The position numbers were made by a program, and so were the translations under genes. A stretch of 7,512 nucleotides of DNA from JBBRWO01 sp038249135 (lineage in GTDB: Bacteria; Actinomycetota; Coriobacteriia; Anaerosomatales; JAAXUF01). Within the stretch, counting starts at the first letter, position 1, and every line of letters begins with the position of its first letter. Below, piece by piece: positions 1-4,819 of the stretch. Below the pieces are notes generated by a model. That model did not search any database. It saw only the letters and a list, made by a program, of their open reading frames with translations, and was not told where the DNA came from. Location of the stretch: contig JBBRWO010000105.1 of NCBI GenBank assembly GCA_038249135.1, positions 1-7,512 of the forward strand. Reading direction: 5' to 3'.

Positions 1-429
1 AGCCTCGATCTCGGCGATCTTGCGCGGGACGAGCTCGTCTTTCTCCCACGGGAAGTACAGGCCGTCGACCAGGCCGCCCCACGCGTTGAAGTGCCAGTGC
101 ACGAGGCGCACATCGCCCTTGTCGTTAACGACGAACGTGGGGCCGATATCGCGCATCCACGAGTCGTTGTTCGACATCTCGACCACGGTGATCTCGTCTG
201 GCAGCATTGCGCGCGCATTCTCCCACTGGTCGGCGTTGACGCCCACCGTGACCGGTTCGAAAGCGGCGATCGCCGTGGCAACGTCGACCCAAGCCCGCTG
301 GGCCGGCTTGGCACCGTCGCGCCAGTTGTCGGTGCGCTGCGGCCACAGCATCCAAGTGCGGGAGTGTGGCTCCCACTCGGCGGGCATGCGGAACCCGTCC
401 GCCCTCGGCGTGCTATCGATTGTTGACAT
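1..429 (-). CDS. aguA: Agmatine deiminase, N-terminal part (gene cut by left window edge)
   Basis: Encodes the first 143 residues of an agmatine deiminase (agmatine iminohydrolase). This cytoplasmic enzyme converts agmatine and water to N-carbamoylputrescine and ammonia. The frame is open to base 1, so the C-terminal half, including the expected catalytic cysteine, is outside the window. Family hallmarks visible are the N-terminal block MPAEWEPHSRTWMLWP (residues 15-30), NDSWMRDIGPTFV (88-100) and FNAWGG (114-119), all typical of the agmatine deiminase branch of the guanidino-modifying enzymes and not of arginine deiminase (ArcA). The ATG at 429 follows a GGAGGG ribosome site by 4 nt. It lies 29 nt downstream of the antiporter stop and is probably the last of at least four co-transcribed genes. 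The identification is firm. Whether the gene is intact beyond the edge cannot be judged. Confidence 0.93.
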   Translation of the reverse strand, partial: MSTIDSTPRADGFRMPAEWEPHSRTWMLWPQRTDNWRDGAKPAQRAWVDVATAIAAFEPVTVGVNADQWENARAMLPDEITVVEMSNNDSWMRDIGPTFVVNDKGDVRLVHWHFNAWGGLVDGLYFPWEKDELVPRKIAEIEA

Positions 430-433
430 GGAA

Positions 434-439
434 CCCTCC
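434..439 (-). promoter_or_regulatory. Ribosome binding site of aguA
   Basis: The minus strand reads GGAGGG, ending 4 nt before the ATG at 429. This supports that start; an agmatine deiminase N-terminus normally begins about a dozen residues before the MPAEWEPH block, as here. Confidence 0.75.
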
Positions 440-458
440 AGTTCTACCCGGAGCGCGT

Positions 459-1871
459 CTACGACGTGATCCGGGAGGCCTTGTTCTTCGAGTGGAAGTA
501 GAGCCAGAACCCGACGGCGATCGAGATCAACGTGCCGCCGATCGTGATCGTGTAGAAGGCGACAAGCGGAGTGTCTTCCGGCGGAGCGAAGAAGAACAGC
601 GCCAGCGTCATCAGGATGCCGAGTTCGCACAGTGTCGCCCACAGCCACGGGCCGATCTTGCCACCCGGAACGGTGTAGGGACGCGGCTGGTCAGGGAACT
701 TGCGGCGCAGGACCACGATCGACGGGAACATCAGCACGTACGGCAAGAGGAACACGACAGATGAGAGCGAGAAGATCGCCCAGAAGACGCCCTGGTCGTT
801 GCCGAACAGGGCGTAGGTCGCGATCGTGACCGCCGTGGCGATGGCACCCATCAGGTAGAACGCGTAGTCGGGGGTACCGTTCTTGGGGTGCTTGTGCCCA
901 AAGACGCCGGGTGCCGTCTCGTCCATGCCGGTCGCAGCGATCGACTCGTTCGCGCCGATCGACCAGGTGACCATGTTGCCCAGGAACGTGAACAGTACGC
1001 CGATGGCGACGACAGCGAACACAGGCCCTGCTGCAGCGCCGAGCACGCTCTCGAACGCAGGCCGCAGCGCGTCGACGATGCCGGTCTCGATCTGGATGTC
1101 AGCGACCGGGATGACCGCGAGGATGCCGAAGGTCGCGAACATGTAGATGAACAGGATCGCTCCGCCCGCACCGAAGATCATCTTCGGGATGTCGCGTTTC
1201 GGATCCTGGATGGAGTCGCCAACCGAGCTCATGAGTTCGAAGCCCATAAGGCTGTACACCACGACCGGGAGATAGGTGAGGTTGTCCATCGAGAAGACCG
1301 GGATCCACTCCTTCAGCGCGAAGCTGTTGGCCAGACCGCCGCTCTTCATCGCGGCCGCGACGCCCGCGAGCCCGAGAATCGCGAAGACGACGATCTTCAC
1401 ACCTGCCGAGAGGTTCGGCACCCACTTGGAGTACTTCATCGGCATGACGCCGATGGCGACCATGAGCCAGATCAAGGCGATTACGATGAGCGCCTCGCCC
1501 CACAGCGGCACAGCCAGCCCGAAGGCTGCGGTCGCGGTGTAGATGAACAGCACGAAGACGCTTGGCGCCCACAGTGCGACGTTGACCCAGTAGAGCCACG
1601 CGGTGACCGCGCCCCACATGGGACCGAACGCCTCGCGAACCCAGACGTAGATACCGCCGTCGTCGGGCCATGCCGCGCCAAGCTCCGCAGTCACGAACCC
1701 GTACGGGATGAAGAACAGCACGCCGAGGACGATCCAGAACGTAAGACCCTGGACCCCCATAGCCGCCGACGAGGCGATCGTGTCGCCGACCAGGATTGCT
1801 GAGACCGAGAACAGGATCATCGACAAGAGACCGAATACCTTCTTCTTGGCCGGTGCATTTGCTGAAGCCAT
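459..1871 (-). CDS. aguD: APC-family amino acid/polyamine antiporter, probable agmatine:putrescine exchanger
   Basis: An integral membrane transporter of the APC (amino acid-polyamine-organocation) superfamily, about 470 residues, with roughly 12 hydrophobic segments. Characteristic blocks, numbered from the upstream ATG at 1877, are the TM2-TM3 signature ELGAAWPDDGGIYVWVREAFG (about 65-85) and the TM6 block GFELMSSVGDSIQDPKRDIP (about 212-231), matching the family pattern GFE...NP.R.IP. TM1 reads VGDTIASSAAMG, without the GSG-type unwound motif of AdiC. Its position between the putrescine carbamoyltransferase and agmatine deiminase genes points to agmatine uptake coupled to putrescine export, as for AguD of lactic acid bacteria. 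Substrate is inferred from context; sequence alone only gives the superfamily. Two in-frame ATGs occur (1877 and 1871). The one at 1871 is preferred because AAGGAGG lies 8 nt before it but only 2 nt before 1877. The stop is TAG at 459-461. Confidence 0.85.
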   Translation of the reverse strand: MASANAPAKKKVFGLLSMILFSVSAILVGDTIASSAAMGVQGLTFWIVLGVLFFIPYGFVTAELGAAWPDDGGIYVWVREAFGPMWGAVTAWLYWVNVALWAPSVFVLFIYTATAAFGLAVPLWGEALIVIALIWLMVAIGVMPMKYSKWVPNLSAGVKIVVFAILGLAGVAAAMKSGGLANSFALKEWIPVFSMDNLTYLPVVVYSLMGFELMSSVGDSIQDPKRDIPKMIFGAGGAILFIYMFATFGILAVIPVADIQIETGIVDALRPAFESVLGAAAGPVFAVVAIGVLFTFLGNMVTWSIGANESIAATGMDETAPGVFGHKHPKNGTPDYAFYLMGAIATAVTIATYALFGNDQGVFWAIFSLSSVVFLLPYVLMFPSIVVLRRKFPDQPRPYTVPGGKIGPWLWATLCELGILMTLALFFFAPPEDTPLVAFYTITIGGTLISIAVGFWLYFHSKNKASRITS

Positions 1872-1879
1872 CTGCATTC

Positions 1880-1886
1880 CCTCCTT
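1880..1886 (-). promoter_or_regulatory. Strong ribosome binding site deciding the aguD start
   Basis: A consensus AAGGAGG on the minus strand. Spacing is 2 nt to the ATG at 1877 and 8 nt to the ATG at 1871, so initiation at 1871 is favoured. It sits in the 32-nt gap after the carbamoyltransferase stop codon, and no promoter is evident in that gap. Confidence 0.75.
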
Positions 1887-1903
1887 GGAACGCCGACCGT
1901 CAG

Positions 1904-2962
1904 TTAAGACAGCAGCGCGTTGGCGATCGGCACCATGCGGGGGTCGGTCGGCATCTCGTCGATTCCGATCAGGGCGAGCATCAGCGCCTTCTGGAAATGC
2001 ATACGGTTCTCAGCCTGCGGGAAGATGATCGAGGCTGCTGAGTCGGCGACCTCATCGGTGACCTCTTCGCCACGGGTGGCGGGCAGGCAGTGCATGAACT
2101 TCGCCCCGGGCTTTGCCTTGCGCATGAGGTCAGCGTTGACCTGGAACGGCGTGAACGCCTTGACCCGGGCCTCGTACTCGTCCTCCTGGCCGGTCCACCA
2201 CCAGCAGTCGGTATAGATGAAGTCAGCGCCCTCGATGGCTTCCATCGGGTCGTTGGTCAGCAGGAACGTGCCGCCGTTCTCGTCGGCGAGTTGCTTGGCG
2301 GTCGCCTGCAGCGCAGGATCCATCTCGTATCCCACGGCGTTACCTATACGGACGTTCAGGCCGAGCTTGGTCAGCGTCGTCGACAGCGAGTTGCAGGGGT
2401 GCGCGGCGTCGCCGACATAGGCGAATGTGACGCCCTCAAGCGTGCCGGCGTTCTCCAGAATCGTGAGCGCATCGCTCATTGACTGCGCGGGGTGGCGGTT
2501 GCTGTCCATCCCGTTGAACACCGGGACGGTGGCGTGGCGCGCCAGCTCTTCGATGGTCTCGTTCTTCTTCGAGCGGATCTCGATCGCGTCGTTGAATCGG
2601 GAGAGCACCGCAGCTGTGTCGCCGACGCTCTCGCGGCCGGGCAGGTGGATCTCACCGGGTCGCAAGTAGAGCGCATTGCCGCCCAACTCGGCGAAGCCGT
2701 TCTCGAAGCTGACGCGTGTGCGCGTCGACGACGCCTCGAAGATCATCGCGAGGTGTCGGCCGGGAAGAAACGGCGTCAGGCGCATCTCCCCCCGCAGCTT
2801 CTTGAGGTGCACGGCGAGGACGAGCAGGTCCTCCAGTTCCTTGCGCGAGAAGTCGAGGTCGGTGAGGAAGTTTCGACCTCGCAAGCTCTTGAGTGCCGGT
2901 ATTGTCCTGACGTCCACGTCAGCCACCCTTTCTCCGGGCCGCGTCTGGGCGGCCTTTGCCAT
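1904..2962 (-). CDS. aguB: Putrescine carbamoyltransferase (aspartate/ornithine carbamoyltransferase family)
   Basis: A cytoplasmic transcarbamoylase of up to 352 residues. In this pathway it phosphorolyses N-carbamoylputrescine to putrescine and carbamoyl phosphate. Visible family motifs are the carbamoyl-phosphate site SSTRTR (78-83), HPAQ (157-160), HCLPATRGEEVTDEV (291-305) and ENRMH (318-322). Two points argue for putrescine rather than ornithine as substrate. HCLPATRG replaces the usual ornithine-enzyme HCLPAHRG. The ornithine-binding SMG loop is absent, with TDCWWWTGQ (251-259) at that place. Neighbouring aguC, aguD and aguA agree. The C-terminus is short for known putrescine enzymes. 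The start is uncertain: ATG at 2962 has no evident ribosome site and abuts a stem-loop, whereas GTG at 2926 has GGAG 5 nt upstream and gives a more usual N-terminus. Also called ptcA; an ornithine carbamoyltransferase is the alternative. Confidence 0.85.
   Translation of the reverse strand: MAKAAQTRPGERVADVDVRTIPALKSLRGRNFLTDLDFSRKELEDLLVLAVHLKKLRGEMRLTPFLPGRHLAMIFEASSTRTRVSFENGFAELGGNALYLRPGEIHLPGRESVGDTAAVLSRFNDAIEIRSKKNETIEELARHATVPVFNGMDSNRHPAQSMSDALTILENAGTLEGVTFAYVGDAAHPCNSLSTTLTKLGLNVRIGNAVGYEMDPALQATAKQLADENGGTFLLTNDPMEAIEGADFIYTDCWWWTGQEDEYEARVKAFTPFQVNADLMRKAKPGAKFMHCLPATRGEEVTDEVADSAASIIFPQAENRMHFQKALMLALIGIDEMPTDPRMVPIANALLS
2932..2935 (-). promoter_or_regulatory. Candidate internal ribosome binding site for a GTG start of aguB at 2926
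   Basis: The minus strand reads GGAG followed by 5 nt and then an in-frame GTG (2926-2924). The upstream ATG at 2962 lacks a comparable site. Starting here removes 12 residues and leaves 17 before the RNFLTDLDF block, closer to the usual length of the family's N-terminus. Confidence 0.5.
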
Positions 2963-2966
2963 GTCA

Positions 2967-2989
2967 TGCCGAGCCGCTTTGACTCGGCA
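2967..2989. repeat. Perfect 7-bp inverted repeat (stem-loop) between aguC and aguB
   Basis: TGCCGAG and CTCGGCA are perfect complements separated by 9 nt. They fill more than half of the 42-nt gap between the carbamate kinase stop and the upstream aguB ATG. No T-run follows on the minus strand, so it does not look like an intrinsic terminator. In the operon mRNA the hairpin would end 4 nt before the ATG at 2962, so it could hinder initiation there, protect a processed 5' end, or tune expression of aguB relative to aguC. Function is inferred. Confidence 0.5.
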
Positions 2990-3004
2990 ACGCTACCTTT
3001 CGAT

Positions 3005-3946
3005 TCAGGCGCTCGTGCGGCCGCTCTTGTCGGACACGCTGGTGCCGGCCTGACCGGCGACGATCCTCTCGATATCTTCGAGGCTGCCGATCGCGGCACG
3101 TTTGCCGGTCTTCGTGGCGAAGCTGATGGCGGCCTCTACCTTCGGCCCCATGGAACCTGCCGCGAACTCGTAGCGGCCGAGCTCCTCGGGGGTGACGTCG
3201 GTCAGCAGGCGCTGCTCGGGCGTGCCCCAGTCAGCGAAGACGCCGGGTGCATCCGTGGCCATCACAAAGAGGTCGGCACCGAGTTCGCGAGCAAGCAGCT
3301 CCGATGCGAGGTCCTTGTCGATGACCGACTCCGAGCCGACCAGCGTGCGCGTGCCGTCCGGGAGATAGCAGGTGGGGATTCCGCCACCGCCTGCACAGAT
3401 GACGAGTGTCTCCTTCTCGACCAGCCACTTGATGGGATTGAGTTCGAAGATCTGCTTGGGCTTGGGCGACGCGACCACGCGGCGCCACAAGGCGCCGTCC
3501 ATCTTGAAGGTCCAGCCCTTGTCGGCCTTGAGCGCGTCCGCCTCTTCCTGGCTGTACTGCGGTCCGACGAACTTGGTAGGGTTGCCGAACGCCGGGTCCT
3601 CCGGGTCGACCTCGACCATCGTCAGGATCGTGGCGATCTGCTTCTCGAAGGGGAGTAGGTTGCCCAACTCCTGTTCGATCATGTAGGCGATCATTCCCTG
3701 CGTCTGGGCCCCGAGTACGTCGAGCGGATAAGCCTCGACCTCCGTGTAGGCCGCGGCCTGGAGCGCCAGCAAACCCACCTGTGGGCCGTTACCGTGCGCG
3801 AGGACCAGGTTGTACTCCTCGGCAACGGGGGCAAGCGCTTTGCAGGCGATGCGCACGTTCGCGCGCTGGGCCTCAGCCGTCATCGGTTCGGACCGCTTGA
3901 GCAGGGCGTTTCCGCCTAGGGCCACGACAATCGTCTTCTTGCTCAT
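3005..3946 (-). CDS. aguC: Carbamate kinase
   Basis: A 313-residue cytoplasmic carbamate kinase, the normal length for the family. It catalyses carbamoyl phosphate plus ADP to ATP, carbon dioxide and ammonia, the energy-yielding last step of the pathway. Amino acid kinase fold motifs are ALGGNAL (9-15), HGNGPQVG (51-58), CAGGGGIP (184-191), VIDKDLASELLA (208-219) and AGSMGPKVEAA (263-273). The frame stays open upstream to an ATG at 3994, but the start at 3946 is chosen because MSKKTIVVALGGNAL is a standard family N-terminus and AGGTGAT is well placed upstream. A second ATG at 3952 is too close to that site. It is the first gene of the operon, next to the shared control region. Arginine catabolism uses the same enzyme (ArcC); assignment to agmatine use rests on the neighbours. 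Confidence 0.95.
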   Translation of the reverse strand: MSKKTIVVALGGNALLKRSEPMTAEAQRANVRIACKALAPVAEEYNLVLAHGNGPQVGLLALQAAAYTEVEAYPLDVLGAQTQGMIAYMIEQELGNLLPFEKQIATILTMVEVDPEDPAFGNPTKFVGPQYSQEEADALKADKGWTFKMDGALWRRVVASPKPKQIFELNPIKWLVEKETLVICAGGGGIPTCYLPDGTRTLVGSESVIDKDLASELLARELGADLFVMATDAPGVFADWGTPEQRLLTDVTPEELGRYEFAAGSMGPKVEAAISFATKTGKRAAIGSLEDIERIVAGQAGTSVSDKSGRTSA

Positions 3947-3952
3947 CTGCAT

Positions 3953-3959
3953 CACCTTC
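3953..3959 (-). promoter_or_regulatory. Ribosome binding site deciding the aguC start
   Basis: The minus strand reads GAAGGTG, with AAGG 8 nt before the ATG at 3946 and only 2 nt before the ATG at 3952. The following bases are ATGCAGATG, the same double-ATG arrangement as at the aguD start. Confidence 0.65.
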
Positions 3960-4012
3960 GGATCGGCAGTTCCCCATCGACTTCGGTCACGCAATGCACG
4001 CTGTGGTATTTA

Positions 4013-4030
4013 TTTGACCGGTCGGACAAA
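4013..4030. promoter_or_regulatory. Candidate TetR-family operator in the divergent aguC/tetR region
   Basis: TTTGACCGGTCGGACAAA is an 18-bp imperfect palindrome of the form TTTG-n-CCG-nn-CGG-n-CAAA. Fourteen of 18 bases are symmetric, and the core GACCGGTC is a perfect 8-bp palindrome. Size and symmetry suit a TetR-family dimer. It lies 57 bp upstream of the regulator start and 66 bp upstream of the aguC start, and overlaps the proposed -35 of the regulator promoter. Binding could therefore repress both divergent units. The sequence symmetry is seen directly; recognition by the adjacent protein is inferred. Confidence 0.7.
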
Positions 4031-4051
4031 TCCGAGATTACGCGCTACAAT
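4023..4051 (+). promoter_or_regulatory. Sigma-70-type promoter of the TetR-family gene
   Basis: The -10 element TACAAT (4046-4051) matches the consensus at 5 of 6 positions. A 17-bp spacer separates it from CGGACA (4023-4028), which matches TTGACA at 4 of 6. Transcription would begin near 4058, about 30 nt before the start codon. The -35 lies inside the palindrome at 4013-4030, which suggests autorepression. No equally convincing promoter was found for the minus-strand operon. Confidence 0.6.
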
Positions 4052-4074
4052 GGGGAGTGTCAACTGGCAAAGGT

Positions 4075-4081
4075 AAGGAGG
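4075..4081 (+). promoter_or_regulatory. Ribosome binding site of the TetR-family gene
   Basis: A full AAGGAGG lies 6 nt before the ATG at 4088 and fixes that start. Confidence 0.85.
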
Positions 4082-4087
4082 ACTCCC

Positions 4088-4762
4088 ATGGCAGATGAAC
4101 TGCCGCGCCGAGGCCCCGGACGACCAAGGACCCGAGACAGAATCAAAGAGCTGCGCCTCCAGGATCCGATCACATCACTCCCCCCGACCGCCCGCCGGCT
4201 CCTCGACGCTGCACGGGTCATCCTCGTGCGCGACGGTTTCCTGGCCCTGACGCTCTCCGCCGTGGCGGCGGAGGCCGACGAGTCGAAGGCGAGCATCGCC
4301 TACCATTTTGGGAACAAGGAGGGTCTGCTCGCCGCGGTCCTGGACTCACTCGTCCACGAGGCGAATCGCGGGCTCATCACCGATACGCACCTCTACCCGA
4401 TGGGCGAGCAACGCTTGCGGGTCCTGATGGAGGGCGAACGGAAGATCATCGAAGACACGCCCAGCTTCGTTGCGCTGGTCGAGATTCTCCCCTACGCGAT
4501 GCGCGAGGACTCACTCCGGCGGCGCATCGCCGAACTCTACAGTGGCTACCGTGATACCGTCCTGCGCGTGCTCGACGCGCAGGAGGATCCCGCGCGAGCA
4601 CCGCTTGCAGCGTTTGCGACGCTGACGATCGCGGTCGTCGACGGGCTGTCGCTCCAGCACAGCCTCGATCCCGAGCACGTCGACATCGAAGCCGCCACGA
4701 TGCTGTGGCTGAAGATGGCGCGGTGCCTGCTCAGCGACCTCGGACTCGTGGACATGGGCTGA
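4088..4762 (+). CDS. TetR/AcrR-family transcriptional regulator, probable repressor of the agmatine operon
   Basis: A 224-residue TetR-family protein. The DNA-binding domain spans about residues 34-89, with the second and third helices around LTLSAVAAEADESKASIAYHF (54-74) and the typical ending NKEGLLAAVLDSL. A basic stretch RRGPGRPRTR (7-16) precedes it, resembling an AT-hook (PGRPR) and lengthening the N-terminus by about 30 residues. The remainder is the variable helical ligand-binding and dimerisation domain, so the inducer cannot be read from sequence. Divergent placement from aguC across about 140 bp containing a palindrome implies control of the agmatine operon, with agmatine, N-carbamoylputrescine or putrescine as plausible inducer. 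Pseudomonas aeruginosa AguR is a TetR-family regulator of agmatine use, but orthology is not shown, so no symbol is given. The alternative target is the exporter downstream, which is convergent and hence less likely. Confidence 0.9.
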   Translation: MADELPRRGPGRPRTRDRIKELRLQDPITSLPPTARRLLDAARVILVRDGFLALTLSAVAAEADESKASIAYHFGNKEGLLAAVLDSLVHEANRGLITDTHLYPMGEQRLRVLMEGERKIIEDTPSFVALVEILPYAMREDSLRRRIAELYSGYRDTVLRVLDAQEDPARAPLAAFATLTIAVVDGLSLQHSLDPEHVDIEAATMLWLKMARCLLSDLGLVDMG

Positions 4763-4798
4763 CCAGAGAGGCGCGGGAAGCGCGCACTCCGGTCAGCC
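4757..4798. terminator. Composite stem-loop in the convergent gap, possible bidirectional terminator
   Basis: The outer arms GGCTGACC (4757-4764) and GGTCAGCC (4791-4798) are perfect 8-bp complements. An inner hairpin GCGCG-GGAAG-CGCGC occupies 4771-4785, and GAG (4768-4770) can pair with CTC (4787-4789) across a one-base bulge. The left arm contains the stop codon of the TetR-family gene. The element fills most of the 57-nt gap between two converging genes, where a shared terminator is expected. It lacks a T-run on either side, so an intrinsic terminator is not proven. Confidence 0.5.
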
Positions 4799-4819
4799 GT
4801 CCTGCCAAACCGCTCTCAG

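Noticed and set aside
888..1802. Long open frame on the plus strand opposite aguD
   Set aside because: It is antisense to a clear APC transporter, has an Arg/Asp/His-rich composition typical of the complement of GC-rich coding DNA, and has no family motif.
2967..2989. Intrinsic terminator between aguC and aguB
   Set aside because: There is no T-run after the hairpin on the transcribed strand, and termination here would cut the pathway operon after its first gene.
2492..3658. Plus-strand open frame of about 390 codons across aguB and aguC
   Set aside because: It crosses two well-supported genes and their intergenic gap on the opposite strand, and shows no recognisable domain.
1..3946. Arginine deiminase (arcABCD) operon
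   Set aside because: The deiminase N-terminus carries agmatine deiminase blocks, not ArcA ones, and the carbamoyltransferase lacks the ornithine SMG loop.
3988..4001. CACGC direct repeat pair in the divergent region
   Set aside because: Only 5 bp each and in GC-rich sequence, so easily due to chance.
3947..4060. Promoter for the agmatine operon on the minus strand
   Set aside because: TTGTCC (4029-4024) could be a -35, but no acceptable -10 occurs at 16-18 bp. TACCAC at 15 bp matches only 3 of 6 positions, so no promoter was annotated, although one must exist nearby.
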